Shown: positions 25,987 through 35,737, counted from the first letter of the stretch. The stretch is DNA of 64,000 nucleotides from Planosporangium spinosum (GCF_049999945.1 NZ_JBLYUB010000016.1:121522-185521), one strand, 5' to 3'. Numbers and translations: made by a program. The notes: generated by a model from the letters alone, not told the origin.

Positions 25987-27748
25987 TCTTGAGGTTCGGC
26001 GCCTCGAGCGTGTCGCACCGCACGAAGACCAGGTCGATGACCGGGTCGGTGAACCACACCACCGGCAGGGGGATCGACGGCGGCGGCGAGTCGGGCGTGT
26101 AGGTGACGTTGGTCAGCGGGGTGTCGAGCCCGAACATCTTGCCGTGGAACTTGGACGCGAAGAACTTCACGTTGTCCTTGACCGTGAGCGAGTCGCTCGT
26201 GATCAGCGTGCTCTTGCCGTTGGGCTCGGCCACCTTCAACTGGAACGGCGTCGTGGTCGACCGGTCCATCGACATCTGGAGGGCCTTGACCTTGCCGGTC
26301 TTCGTGTCCAACTCCACCACGCCGTCGTAGCGGAAGTTGATCAGCGTGACGGACTGACCGGTCAGCACCGCCTGGGTGGAGGCGGGCATCGGCATACCGG
26401 ACGGAGCCGGAATCGCCTTGACCTCGCCGTACCCGAAGCACGGCTCCACCGAGCCGGACGGCTGCGGCTGCTGGCTCGGCGTAACCGACGGCACGACCGG
26501 GGTACCGGACGCGCTGGTTCCGGGTACCGCGGGCAGCCCGGGAAGGATGCCGCTGGCGCTGGCGCTGGCGCTCGCGCTGGCGCTGGCGCTGGTGCTCGGG
26601 CTCTGCGACGCCGCCGCGGCCGGGGTGTCCGACCCGCCACCGAAGAGCCTGCCCACCCCGTCGACCACGCCGTTCAACCCGTCGACCACGCCGTTCAAGA
26701 AGTCCAGCAGCGGGTTGCCACTGTCATCGGAGGCGGCGGAGGGGTTCGGCTGCGGGCTGGCCGAGGCGGTACCGCCCTCCGGCGCGGCGCTCTTCGCGGC
26801 GGCCGCGCCCGGCACCGGCTTGGCACTCGGCGCCGCCTTCGCGCTCGGCGCCGGCTTCGCGCTCGGCGACTTCTTCGCGTTCGCCTGGGCGCTCGCCGAG
26901 GCGGAGGCGCTGGAAGTGACGGTCGGGCAGGCGGTCGGCGTCGGTATCGGCGGGGGCGTCGGTACCGCGTACGCCGGTCCGGTCCGGTTCACGGCGATCA
27001 CCAGCGCGGCCGCCAGTGTCACCGGTACGAGCGTGATCGCCAGCGTCCGGGTGTAGGTGCCACCACCCGAGCCGCTGCCGGAGGTCGGCGGCTCCTGCTG
27101 GCCGTGCCGGCCGCCCGGCTGGGAGGGATCCCACCACCGCTGTGACTCGGCGTCACGCGGCTCGGCGTGGCGCGGCATCTCGACCGTGTCGGCGGCGCCG
27201 GGAACGGCCCCGTACGGCTGGCCGTGGTCGTACCGGGGCCGCGGGTCGGTCGCCTGGTCGGCGTAGGTGCCGGGGCCGACGGCCGCCGACTGGTCGGCGT
27301 AGTCGTCCGGACGGCTGTCCGCCGGCTCGCCGGCCGTCGGCGTGGCCGCGGGGGTGTCCGGGTTCGCAACCGGCGCCCAGGCGATGACGAGGGCGCCACC
27401 GATGATGCCGAGCAGCAGCCCGATGAAGAAGCCGCCGAGGTTGACCCCGATCAGCGAGTACACCGCGACCAGCGAGCCGAGGATGCCGTAGAACAGCCGC
27501 AGGTTGGGCGTCATCCAGGCCCCGGCGCCGCAGAGGATCAGCATCGCCGGTACGACGTACGACAGGAATCCCGTCGGCCCGACGTGGAACTGCAACGCAC
27601 CGAGGTTGAGATTCCCGCTGAGGAACAGCTCGATGCCCGACAGGATCAGCAGCAGTCCGCCCCAGAACGGGCGTGACCGCCGCCAGTGGCGGAAGTTCCG
27701 CCCGCCCCCGGCGGGGCTACCCGCCTGCGACGCGTGTGCGGTCGGCAC
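25973..27748 (-). CDS. DUF6114 domain membrane protein with long repeat-rich tail
   Basis: About 591 residues. The N-terminal 130 residues are a DUF6114 bundle of about four helices (FWGGLLLILSGIELFLSG; FLSYVVPAMLILCGAG; GFFIGLLLGIIGGALVIAW). A disordered region, a further helix near residue 240 and low-complexity Ala/Ser/Pro repeats lead to a C-terminal globular domain (SVTLINFRYDGVVELD...). GTG 27748 has GGAGGAG just upstream. It follows the DUF6230 gene; these two families are neighbours in many Streptomyces and relatives. The job is unknown, probably at the cell envelope. Confidence 0.85.
   Translation of the reverse strand: MPTAHASQAGSPAGGGRNFRHWRRSRPFWGGLLLILSGIELFLSGNLNLGALQFHVGPTGFLSYVVPAMLILCGAGAWMTPNLRLFYGILGSLVAVYSLIGVNLGGFFIGLLLGIIGGALVIAWAPVANPDTPAATPTAGEPADSRPDDYADQSAAVGPGTYADQATDPRPRYDHGQPYGAVPGAADTVEMPRHAEPRDAESQRWWDPSQPGGRHGQQEPPTSGSGSGGGTYTRTLAITLVPVTLAAALVIAVNRTGPAYAVPTPPPIPTPTACPTVTSSASASASAQANAKKSPSAKPAPSAKAAPSAKPVPGAAAAKSAAPEGGTASASPQPNPSAASDDSGNPLLDFLNGVVDGLNGVVDGVGRLFGGGSDTPAAAASQSPSTSASASASASASASGILPGLPAVPGTSASGTPVVPSVTPSQQPQPSGSVEPCFGYGEVKAIPAPSGMPMPASTQAVLTGQSVTLINFRYDGVVELDTKTGKVKALQMSMDRSTTTPFQLKVAEPNGKSTLITSDSLTVKDNVKFFASKFHGKMFGLDTPLTNVTYTPDSPPPSIPLPVVWFTDPVIDLVFVRCDTLEAPNLKINEV
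26551..26597. repeat. Hexanucleotide microsatellite in the DUF6114 gene
   Basis: About seven imperfect copies of GCTGGC encode alternating Ala-Ser on the minus strand. A 21-bp unit (CCCGTCGACCACGCCGTTCAA) is also duplicated near 26660-26700, encoding LNGVVDG twice. Confidence 0.85.
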
Positions 27749-27828
27749 GTACTCCTCCAACGTTCAGGGGTAAGGAACCACTGCACGGGTGAGGCCCGCG
27801 GACAACCGACCGCGGGCCTCATGACGTG

Positions 27829-28479
27829 CTAGAAGCACTCCTTGGGGGTGCCCGTCGCGCTCACGTCCACGTACATGTGCAGGCCCGTGAGCTGGAAGGT
27901 GGCAGCCTGGGTGGACCGGGCCGTCTGCTTCAGGTTGGTGATCGTGACGTGGTCAGCCTGCTGACCGAAGGCGCCCGCCTGGCCGCGGGGCAGGTTGACT
28001 CCGCCCTTGTCCATCGTCGAGGCGTCCTGACCAATGTTGATGTTGGTGAACGTCGCGTTGCCCTTCAGGTCGTCCATGCCGATCAGCAGGTCGGTGGCCT
28101 TTGCCGGGTCACCATTGCCGCCAGCGTTGATCACCAGGCTGACGGGCAGGCCCGGCACCTTCACCGACTGGCACAGGCCGTAAAGGTCCGCCGACTTGAT
28201 GCCGGAGACCGCGATCGGGTGGTTCTTGGGGTCGGCCGGGTTCTCCTTGTTGGCACCGGCCTCGCTGGCGAGCCCGCCGTACTGGGTGAAGCCGTCACCC
28301 TCGAGCCGGTCGGCCGCGACCTTGAACGTCTGGCCGGAGACCGAGAACTGCGCGGCGATCGCGCCGTTCGCCATCCCGACCATCATGGCGCCCGCGGCCG
28401 CCGCGGCGGGCAGCACCACAACGGCAAACCGCCGCCACTTGGTGCGGCCCTGCACCAGGTCGCCTTGCGCATCCTTCAC
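27829..28479 (-). CDS. DUF6230 family secreted protein
   Basis: About 216 residues. A basic start (QGRTKWRRF) and a hydrophobic segment (VVVLPAAAAAGAMMVG) ending ANGAIAA form a signal peptide, after which a beta-rich domain (FSVSGQTFKVAADRLEG) carries three cysteines, one near the C-terminal end (TPKECF). Members are sometimes labelled cholesterol esterase, without good support. GTG 28479 has GAGGAGG six bases ahead. It is followed by the DUF6114 gene about 80 bases on, its usual partner. Confidence 0.88.
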   Translation of the reverse strand: MKDAQGDLVQGRTKWRRFAVVVLPAAAAAGAMMVGMANGAIAAQFSVSGQTFKVAADRLEGDGFTQYGGLASEAGANKENPADPKNHPIAVSGIKSADLYGLCQSVKVPGLPVSLVINAGGNGDPAKATDLLIGMDDLKGNATFTNINIGQDASTMDKGGVNLPRGQAGAFGQQADHVTITNLKQTARSTQAATFQLTGLHMYVDVSATGTPKECF

Positions 28480-29069
28480 GGAAGTCCTCCTCGCGAGTGG
28501 TGTCACCGGAGCGGTCGCGCAGCGCGACTGGGGGGTATCGCTGGTGACGAGATGCGTGAAGTGCATGTCTGCGCCACACCGGCCGGGCGGGTCACAGGCC
28601 GCCGGGGTGGGTGTGGCGTGCGAGTGATGTTGCCGTGACTGGGGGCCGCATTCAAGCCCGTGCTACTGGTCGGTAACCATCGTTCCGCGCGATAACTACC
28701 CAGAGTCACAATTTCGACGCCGAGCCGGCGACCGCAGATGCCCTTCGGTCGGACAAATGCGACCGAATCGCTCCTGTGAGTGTCACCACAAGTAGCTGAG
28801 AAATGTTCCCATTACATTTTGGTAACAAGGGTCCTGTCTGCCTGCTTGCCCATCCCCACCTGCGGTTGTTGTCACTTTCAGCTAACCGCAAGCGCACAAT
28901 GTGCGAGCCTCGTCACGCATTGGTCATCACCGACGTCAATATACAAAGGGTTTCCGACGGTGACGCAAGGGGCCCATCGGGAGTCACGCACCGCGACGGC
29001 CACCATCCCCGATGGACGGCGTCCGGCCCCGACGAGCCGCCACGAACCACGGCCGGCCCTGCGCCTTCC
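28480..29069. other. Long AT-richer intergenic region
   Basis: 590 bases without a convincing gene. The part from about 28640 to 28960 is visibly lower in GC than its surroundings (for example TTCCCATTACATTTTGGTAA near 28806). It should hold the promoter of the DUF6230 operon. No repeat or RNA structure is obvious to me. Confidence 0.5.
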
Positions 29070-29780
29070 CTACCGGTCACCGGCCGGAAAGGCGCAGAAC
29101 TCGTTCCCCTCCGGGTCGGCCAGCACCCACCACCGGATGTCGCCACCGCGCTCACGCAGGACGGCCGCACCGGCGGCAACCAGCGCGTCCGGCCCGGATC
29201 CAACCAGGTCGACATCCCAGTGCATCCGATTCTTGACCACTTTGGGCTCGGGCACCTCGGCGAAGACCCAGGACCGCCACGGGAACCCGGTAGCGCCCTC
29301 GACCCAGGCGAACGGGCCCTCGTCGGACCGCCTCGCCTTACCGCCGGTGACCTCGGCCCACCACGTCGCCTGGGCCCACGCGTCACGGCAGTCGACGACC
29401 AGCTCGAACACTCCCGGCGGATCCGACGCGGCCGGTCCGGGTGGGAACGCACAGAACTCGTTCCCCTCCGGGTCGGCCAGTACCCACCACGGATCCCGGC
29501 CCGGTTCGCGTACCACCGTGGCGCCCGCGCGCAGCAGGGCCTCCGGGCTCGCCCCGGCGAGCCGCAGGTCAAGGTGGACCCGGGTCTTGACGGTACGCGG
29601 CTCCGGTACCGGATCGATCCAGATCGCCTCGCCGGAACTCCGGCCGGACGCCGGATCGAGCCGGGCCGATCCGTCGCCCCGGTCGACGGGCGAGGCGCCG
29701 AGCACCGAGGCCCAGAACCGCGCCTGGGAAAGCGCATCCTCGGCGTCCATACACAGATCCTTGAAGCTGGCGATGGTCAT
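29070..29780 (-). CDS. VOC family protein with two tandem glyoxalase-like domains
   Basis: About 236 residues made of two similar halves, each ending in WWVLADPEGNEFCAF. Each half has the VOC beta-alpha fold (first half CMDAEDALSQARFWASVLG; second half VVDCRDAWAQATWWAEVTGG). This is the metal-binding fold of glyoxalases, dioxygenases and resistance proteins; ligand unknown. ATG 29780 is chosen because the domain begins at once (MTIASFKDL). It stands alone. Confidence 0.88.
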   Translation of the reverse strand: MTIASFKDLCMDAEDALSQARFWASVLGASPVDRGDGSARLDPASGRSSGEAIWIDPVPEPRTVKTRVHLDLRLAGASPEALLRAGATVVREPGRDPWWVLADPEGNEFCAFPPGPAASDPPGVFELVVDCRDAWAQATWWAEVTGGKARRSDEGPFAWVEGATGFPWRSWVFAEVPEPKVVKNRMHWDVDLVGSGPDALVAAGAAVLRERGGDIRWWVLADPEGNEFCAFPAGDR

Positions 29781-30110
29781 CCATCCATCTTTGTCCAATC
29801 CACGCGGGCCTGCGCGGAAAGAACGCACAGCTGGGCCCCCGCCGGTCACCTTTCCGCCGGGGACGGCGCCCCGCCGGCGGTTCAGGGTGCCGGGTGACAG
29901 CGGGCCGACCGTGGTCGCCGTCGGCCGTCCGTACGCCCGGCCTCGGGCGCGGTTCCCCGCGTCAGGTCTGTGGGTGCGGTTCCCGGCGGCGGGTGCTGGT
30001 CTCCTTGATCAGGTCATCCCGCCGCAGGCCGTCGGCGTCGGATATGCCCTCCTGCGCACGCCGGCGTGCGCACGCCGGCGCCCTCCTGCGCACGCCGGCG
30101 CCGGGCGGAC
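29781..30110. other. Intergenic region with direct repeats and a palindrome
   Basis: Holds an exact 20-bp direct repeat (30047-30066 and 30081-30100, 34 bases apart) and a perfect 18-bp palindrome at 30054-30071. They lie just past the stop of the ABC permease and can form its terminator. No gene is seen. Confidence 0.7.
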
Positions 30111-31421
30111 TCAGGCCCGCATCACGGTGGCGATGGGGATGCGGGCCGCCCGTACCGCCGGGACGAAGCCGCCGAGCACCCCGGCGACCAGGCCGGCGAC
30201 CACCCCCGCCACCCCGGCCTGCCAGGGGAACTGGAGATCCTGCAGGAAGGCCGCCCGTCCGCTGAGCACCACCGCGGCCACCTTCACGCATGCCGCCGCG
30301 ACCCCGACCGCGGCCGCCGCGGTCAGCAGCCCGGTGAGCAGGGTCTCCGCCAGAACGATGCCGGCCAGCAGGGATCTCGGCGTGCCCACGGCGCGGCGGA
30401 GCGCGAACTCCTCCACCCGTTCGCCGACCGTGGCGAGCCCGACGTTGAGGATGCCGGCGACGCCGATGAGCAGGACCAGGCTCGCCATGCCGAGGAAGAC
30501 CCAGCGCATGATGGCGAGCTCCGTCTCCATGCGCTCCCGGCTGTTGATCGGCTCAATGTGGATCTGATCGGCGGGTACGCCGCTGGCGGCCAGTCGCGCG
30601 CGCAGCGTCTGCTGCACATCCGTCGCCGTCGGCGCCAACAGCACCTGCAGGCCACCCCCGTACGGGCCGCCGCCGATCTTCGCCGCGGGCAGCCAGTTCA
30701 TCAGCTCGTCCGCCCGCACGTACGCGGTCGGCTGGCCACCGCCGCCGTCATCGACCACCCCGACGATCCGGGGGGTGGCGTTGACATCGGCGCCGTCGAC
30801 CCGCATCTCGGCGGGCACCCGGTACTTCGTGAAGCCCTTCGCCGCCTCCTTGTTGAGCACGAGTCCCGGCGACAGCGACGGGGCCGAGGAGAAGTCCAGC
30901 CACTGGCCGACCTGAGGCCGGAACGGACGGAACTGCCGGACGTCCCCGGTCAACGCGACCAGACGCACCTCGATCGCCTTGCCGGGCGGCGCGACGTCCG
31001 TCTTCTCCCGGGGGAAGCACCCGGTGGGGCCGCAGACCATGTCGCCGTAGTCGCCCGCGCCCGGCCCGTCGAACGGTGCGCCGCCCGGGTTGATCGGGGT
31101 GACCCCGGGCTCGCCGATGACGGCCCGGGTGTCGATCGCCGCCACCGCGCCGGCCCGGCCCCGCACGGTGTCCAGGACGACCGGGGCGACCGGCGGAGTG
31201 GACGGCAGGTAGATCTGCAGGGTGCCGTCCCTGCCCTGGGTCAGTTCGAGGTCGGCGAGCAGCGCGCGGTTGGCGATCTCGGCACCCGCCTGGACCACCA
31301 CGACGGCCAGTACGCCGAGGAAGAGGCTCACCATCGACAGCAGGGTCCGCAGCTTGCGGGCCCTGATCCCCTGTACCCCGATGATCAGTGACGAGCGCAG
31401 CCGCCCGGACAGCCCGATCAC
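30111..31421 (-). CDS. MacB/FtsX-type ABC transporter permease
   Basis: About 436 residues. One N-terminal helix (TLLSMVSLFLGVLAVVVVQ), a large extracytoplasmic domain of about 220 residues with a Cys pair (MVCGPTGCFP), then three C-terminal helices, the MacB/FtsX arrangement. GTG 31421 overlaps the ATPase stop as GTGA. With the ATPase and the adaptor it forms a tripartite-like exporter or mechanotransmission complex, as in Gram-positive MacAB-like systems. The substrate is unknown. Confidence 0.9.
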   Translation of the reverse strand: MIGLSGRLRSSLIIGVQGIRARKLRTLLSMVSLFLGVLAVVVVQAGAEIANRALLADLELTQGRDGTLQIYLPSTPPVAPVVLDTVRGRAGAVAAIDTRAVIGEPGVTPINPGGAPFDGPGAGDYGDMVCGPTGCFPREKTDVAPPGKAIEVRLVALTGDVRQFRPFRPQVGQWLDFSSAPSLSPGLVLNKEAAKGFTKYRVPAEMRVDGADVNATPRIVGVVDDGGGGQPTAYVRADELMNWLPAAKIGGGPYGGGLQVLLAPTATDVQQTLRARLAASGVPADQIHIEPINSRERMETELAIMRWVFLGMASLVLLIGVAGILNVGLATVGERVEEFALRRAVGTPRSLLAGIVLAETLLTGLLTAAAAVGVAAACVKVAAVVLSGRAAFLQDLQFPWQAGVAGVVAGLVAGVLGGFVPAVRAARIPIATVMRA

Positions 31422-32116
31422 GCGACCACCCGCTCGGCCGCCGGGGTGAGGGCCCCGTCGGAGAGCCGCAGTACCCGCTGCATCCGGTCGGCGTGGTCGC
31501 GGTCGTGGGTCACCAGGATCAGGCCGCACCCCCGTTCGGTCGCCGCGTGCAGCGCGCCGATCACCAGGTTGCCGGTCTCGGTGTCCAGCGCCCCGGTCGG
31601 CTCGTCGGCCAGCAGCAGCCGCGGCTCGCGTACCAGGGCCCGGGCGATGGCGACCCGCTGCTGCTCACCGCCGGACAGCCGCGGCGGCCTGTGCTTGGCC
31701 AGGTGGGCGATGCCGACCTGCTCCAGGGCCGCCATGACCTTGGCTCTGCGCTTGCGCCGGGGCAGCCAACCCTGGCCGTTGACCAGCGCCATCGCCACGT
31801 TCTGCGCCGCGGTCAGGTGTTTGAGCAGGAAGAACCGCTGGAACACGAAGCCGAACTCGGCGCTGCGCAGGGCGGCGGCCTTGCGCTCCGGTAGCCGGCT
31901 GATGTCCCGGCCGCCCAGCAGGTACTGGCCGCCGTCCGGCCGGTCGAACAGCCCGATCAGGCTCAGCAGGGTGCTCTTGCCCGATCCGGAGCGCCCGAGG
32001 ATCGCCACGCTCTCGCCCGGGTGGACGGTGAGGTCGACGCCGTCGAGAATGGTGCGCTCCTTGCCCTGGCCCTTGAGCGTCTTGGTCACGCCGACGAGTT
32101 GGATGAGCGGGGTCAC
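31418..32116 (-). CDS. MacB-type ABC transporter ATP-binding protein
   Basis: 232-residue ATPase of the LolD/MacB group. Walker A GRSGSGKST is near residue 41, the signature LSGGEQQRVAIARALV near 140, and Walker B LLADEPTGALD follows; the GALD ending is typical of this class. Both ends overlap neighbours by four bases (ATGA with the adaptor, GTGA with the permease), so the three genes are translated together. Confidence 0.95.
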   Translation of the reverse strand: MTPLIQLVGVTKTLKGQGKERTILDGVDLTVHPGESVAILGRSGSGKSTLLSLIGLFDRPDGGQYLLGGRDISRLPERKAAALRSAEFGFVFQRFFLLKHLTAAQNVAMALVNGQGWLPRRKRRAKVMAALEQVGIAHLAKHRPPRLSGGEQQRVAIARALVREPRLLLADEPTGALDTETGNLVIGALHAATERGCGLILVTHDRDHADRMQRVLRLSDGALTPAAERVVA

Positions 32117-33132
32117 TTGGTCTCCGCCGGGGTCGGTCCGCCGTCACCCTCGGACTTGGCGGGCGGCAGGTTCGGGCCGGGTACCGCGAGCGTCTCGTCA
32201 CCGGTCAGGCCGGACTTGATCTCCACGACCTTGCCGTCGGTCAGCCCGAGCACGACGTCCCGGGTCTCCCGGGTACGGTCCGGCCGCACCACGTCGACCT
32301 TGCCCTTGCCCTGGGTACCGGCGACGGCCTCGACCGGTACGACGAGCGCGTTGGCCGTCTTCGCGGTCACCACCTCGATGGTGGCGGCGGCCCCGTTGAT
32401 CAGCTTCACGTCGGCGGGCGCGGTGCACACCAGCCGCATACCGGTCGGCTCCGACGGGGTGGCCGCGCCGTCACGCTCCCCCGGCGCCCCCGGGGCTCCC
32501 GGCGGTGCGGACTGCTTGTCCGGCGGCTGGTTGGCCTGGCCGCTGGGCGCGGCGGCCGGCGGGTCCGGGATGGTACCGGCCGGCAGGGCCGCGATGGTAC
32601 CCAGCACGGTGCAGGGGAACGGCCCCGGGCCGTTCTTGATCTGGACCTGCGCCGAGCCGAGCGCGTCGGTGAGCTTGTACGCCTGCGCCGCGTCGATGTC
32701 GGCCACGATGCCGTAGCCCACCAGCTTCGCCGAGACCACGGGCATCCCGGCGGTGACGGTGGACCGGTCGGCGACCAGCCGGCCGGCGAACGTGGCCCCC
32801 GCCGGCACCTCCACGCGGTTCGCCTTGCCGTCGGCCCACACGCTCGCCACCCAGGTCGGCTTGGTCGGCGTACTCTGCGGGGCCTTGACGTCGAGGTAGC
32901 GCACCTGCCCGGCGACGGGGGCGACCAACCCGAAGATCGGGTTCATGACGACCTTGCCGCCGAGGCTGACCTTGTTGGACAGGTCCTGACGGGTCGGCTT
33001 GGCGGTCGTCATCGTCGTGCCGCGCGCGGCGAGTTCGGGACTCGCGGTCTTGGGCTGCGACGAGCCGCACGCGCTCGCCACGGCCGCGACCGCCGCGAGG
33101 ACGCCCGCGCGGAGCAGGATCTGTTTTGGCAC
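32113..33132 (-). CDS. HlyD/MacA-like adaptor lipoprotein
   Basis: About 339 residues. The N-terminus is a lipoprotein signal (VPKQILLRAG..., lipobox ASAC). The body has a lipoyl-like region (VSLGGKVVMNPIFGLVAPVAGQVRYL), a Pro/Gly/Ala-rich insert around residues 195-225, and a final beta-barrel domain (ALVVPVEAVAGTQGKGKVDVV). This is the adaptor of the exporter made with the next two genes. GTG 33132 is chosen over longer frames because of the signal; the upstream CGGGGG is a weak ribosome site. Confidence 0.88.
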   Translation of the reverse strand: MPKQILLRAGVLAAVAAVASACGSSQPKTASPELAARGTTMTTAKPTRQDLSNKVSLGGKVVMNPIFGLVAPVAGQVRYLDVKAPQSTPTKPTWVASVWADGKANRVEVPAGATFAGRLVADRSTVTAGMPVVSAKLVGYGIVADIDAAQAYKLTDALGSAQVQIKNGPGPFPCTVLGTIAALPAGTIPDPPAAAPSGQANQPPDKQSAPPGAPGAPGERDGAATPSEPTGMRLVCTAPADVKLINGAAATIEVVTAKTANALVVPVEAVAGTQGKGKVDVVRPDRTRETRDVVLGLTDGKVVEIKSGLTGDETLAVPGPNLPPAKSEGDGGPTPAETK

Positions 33133-33339
33133 CGGTAACCCCCGTTGGAATGCTTGGCGGTTGCGACAATTCCCCAGGTATACGTAGGGCGGAGCACAGA
33201 GCGTCGCGTCCGGTCGCACCCGCGTCGGACGGCGCGCCACAAGGTACGGCACGGTGTCAAACCCGCGCCCCGTACCGTTGGGGCGCCCGCCCCCGCCGGC
33301 ACGCACGAGGGGTGCGACCGACCGCAACGAGGTGCTTCA

Positions 33340-33987
33340 ATGTACATCCCCGCCCATTTCGCCGCCGACGCACGAGCCGTCCACGATCTCCTGGCCAACC
33401 ACGGCGCGGCCGACCTGGTGACGGCGACCCCGCAGGGCCTGGTCGCGACACTTCTGCCGTTCGTGTACGACCCCGAGGTCGGCGAGCACGGCGCACTGCT
33501 CGGCCACCTCGCCCGCAACAACGACCAGTGGCGGCAGCCGATGATCGGCGAGGCGATGGTCATCGTCCGCGGCCCGGACGCCTACGTGTCACCGTCGTGG
33601 TACCCGAGCAAGGCCGAGCACGGCCGGGTCGTGCCGACGTGGAACTACGTGACCGCGCACGTCTACGGCCGGCTGGTCGTCCACGACGACCCCGCCTGGC
33701 TCGACTCGCTGGTGCGCCGGCTCACCGACCGGCACGAGGCGGCGGGCGCACCGCCGTGGTCGGTGGACGACGCGCCGCCGGCGTTCATCGCCGGGCAGCT
33801 ACGCGCGATCGTCGGGGTCGAAGTGGTCATCAGCCGGATCGAGGCGAAGCTCAAGCTGAGCCAGAACCGGTCGCGGGCCGATGTCGACGGGGTCGGGGAA
33901 GGGCTGGCGGCGCGGGGCGACACCGCGAGCGCCGCGGCGGTGCGCGCGGCCAACCCGGTCGCCGACGCGCCGAACCCGCCCCGGTGA
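33340..33987 (+). CDS. PaiB-type FMN-binding negative regulator
   Basis: 215 residues of the PaiB family, split-barrel FMN-binding proteins first known as negative regulators of sporulation and protease genes in Bacillus. Typical segments are MYIPAHFAADARAVHDLL at the start, LLGHLARNNDQWRQ, and YVSPSWYPSKAEHGRVVPTWNY, with a C-terminal helix ending SQNRSRADVDGV. The ATG at 33340 has ACGAGG upstream. It is divergent from the exporter operon and precedes a DUF885 gene by about 80 bases. Confidence 0.93.
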   Translation: MYIPAHFAADARAVHDLLANHGAADLVTATPQGLVATLLPFVYDPEVGEHGALLGHLARNNDQWRQPMIGEAMVIVRGPDAYVSPSWYPSKAEHGRVVPTWNYVTAHVYGRLVVHDDPAWLDSLVRRLTDRHEAAGAPPWSVDDAPPAFIAGQLRAIVGVEVVISRIEAKLKLSQNRSRADVDGVGEGLAARGDTASAAAVRAANPVADAPNPPR

Positions 33988-34066
33988 GGACCTCGCCGGA
34001 CAGCGGACCCGGCGCATCCCGGGGTACGGTCGGAGATCTGCATCGACGAACGTGACCGGGTGATCC

Positions 34067-35737
34067 ATGGCGACGACGGCTTCGGGCCTTGCCGACGAAC
34101 TGCTGGACGCGTTCTTCGACGCGGAGCCGGGGGCCGCCACCCTGGCGGGAATCCATGACCGCGACGACCGGCTGGCCGACCACAGCGAGGCCGGCCGTGA
34201 GGCGGTCCGGGCGCGGGTCGCGGACATCGCCGCCCGCGCCGAGGCCCTGGATCCCGGCGCGCTCGACGCGACCGATCGGGTGACCGGAGCGGTGGTGGTG
34301 CAGCAGGCCAAGGCGATCCTGGATCGCCTGGCCTCCCGCGCGGTCGAGTACACGGTGACCGACACGTTCGCCGCGCCGGCCACCGAACTGCTGTTCCTGC
34401 TGCCGATGACCGGCATCGCCGAGCGGTCCCACGCCGACGCCTACCTCGCCCGGCTGGCCCGGATACCCGAGGTGCTGGCGGCCATCGCCGACCGCCACCG
34501 GTCAGGCATCACCGCCGGGCGGCTACCGGTACGCCACCTCGTTCAGGCCGCCGTCGCACACCTGGACCGGTACCTGTCCGACCGGGACAACGACCCGCTG
34601 CGCCGGCCGAAGCCGCCCGCCGAAGCCGCCGGGGCGTTCGACGCCGAGCGCGACCGCCTGCTCGACGAGCTGGTGCGCCCGGCCTTCGCCCGCTACCGCG
34701 ACGTGCTGGCCACCGAGGTACTGCCGCACGGCCGGCCCGCCGACCGGGCGGGCCTGTGCTGGCTGCCCGACGGTGCGGCGACCTACGCCCGGCTCGTCCG
34801 GGTGCACACCACCACCGATCGCTCACCGCAGGAACTGCACCGGACCGGGTTGGACATCGTCGCCGGCCTGGCCCGGGAGTACGCCGAGATCGGCGCGGCG
34901 GAGTTCGGGACCCGCGACGTCGCCGAGATCTTCACCCGGTTGCGCAACGACCCGGCCCTGCGCTGGAAGGACGGCGAGGAACTGCTCACCGCCGCCCGCG
35001 CCGCGATCAGCCGGGCGGAGGCGGCCGCGCCACGGTGGTTCGGCCGGCTGCCTGGCCAGCGGTGCGTGGTGGAGGCCGTGCCGGCCGCCGAGGCCCCCGG
35101 CGCGCCGGGCGCGTACTACAACGCGCCGGCACTCGACGGCAGCCGGCCCGGCACCTACTTCGCCAACACCCACCGCGCGGAGGAGCGCAACCGGTACAGC
35201 AGCGAGGCGACCGCCTTCCACGAGGCCGTACCGGGCCACCACTTCCAGCAGGTCCTCGCCCAGGAGCTGACCGACCTTCCGCTGCTGCGGCGGCTGGCCC
35301 CGTTCACGGCGTACGACGAGGGCTGGGGCCTGTACGCGGAGCGGCTGGCCGACGAGATGGGGCTGTACTCCGACCCGATCGCGCGGCTCGGCATGCTCAG
35401 CGCGGACTCGATCCGGGCGGCCCGGCTCGTGGTCGACACCGGCCTGCACACGATGGGCTGGTCGCGGCAGCAGGCGGTGGACTATCTGCGGGACAACACC
35501 GCGATGTCACAGGTGGAGATCGACTCCGAGGTGGACCGGTACATCGCGGATCCGGGGCAGGCGCTGGCGTACATGGTGGGCCGGCTGGAGATCCAGCGGA
35601 TCCGGGCCGCCGCCGAGCAGGCGCTCGGCGACCGGTTCGACATCCGGTCGTTCCACGACACCGTCATCGGCAGCGGCCCGGTGCCGCTACGGGTACTGGG
35701 CGAGATCGTCGAGGCGTGGGTGGCCGGTCACCGGTGA
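34067..35737 (+). CDS. DUF885 family zinc hydrolase (second paralogue)
   Basis: 556 residues, the second DUF885 member of the window. The metal motif is FHEAVPGHHFQQ, followed by YDEGWGLYAERLADEMG. It differs widely from the copy at 23198 in its N-terminal half, so this is not a recent duplication. No signal peptide. It begins at ATG 34067 and is followed by a hairpin and 17-bp tandem repeats. Confidence 0.9.
   Translation: MATTASGLADELLDAFFDAEPGAATLAGIHDRDDRLADHSEAGREAVRARVADIAARAEALDPGALDATDRVTGAVVVQQAKAILDRLASRAVEYTVTDTFAAPATELLFLLPMTGIAERSHADAYLARLARIPEVLAAIADRHRSGITAGRLPVRHLVQAAVAHLDRYLSDRDNDPLRRPKPPAEAAGAFDAERDRLLDELVRPAFARYRDVLATEVLPHGRPADRAGLCWLPDGAATYARLVRVHTTTDRSPQELHRTGLDIVAGLAREYAEIGAAEFGTRDVAEIFTRLRNDPALRWKDGEELLTAARAAISRAEAAAPRWFGRLPGQRCVVEAVPAAEAPGAPGAYYNAPALDGSRPGTYFANTHRAEERNRYSSEATAFHEAVPGHHFQQVLAQELTDLPLLRRLAPFTAYDEGWGLYAERLADEMGLYSDPIARLGMLSADSIRAARLVVDTGLHTMGWSRQQAVDYLRDNTAMSQVEIDSEVDRYIADPGQALAYMVGRLEIQRIRAAAEQALGDRFDIRSFHDTVIGSGPVPLRVLGEIVEAWVAGHR

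Noticed and set aside
27748..27760. TTG start for the DUF6114 protein
   Set aside because: The TTG lies inside the GGAGGAG ribosome site itself; the GTG at 27748 has that site at proper distance.
28780..30567. A 595-codon plus-strand frame
   Set aside because: It is antisense to the VOC and permease genes and rich in Ser/Thr/Arg/Pro with no domain.
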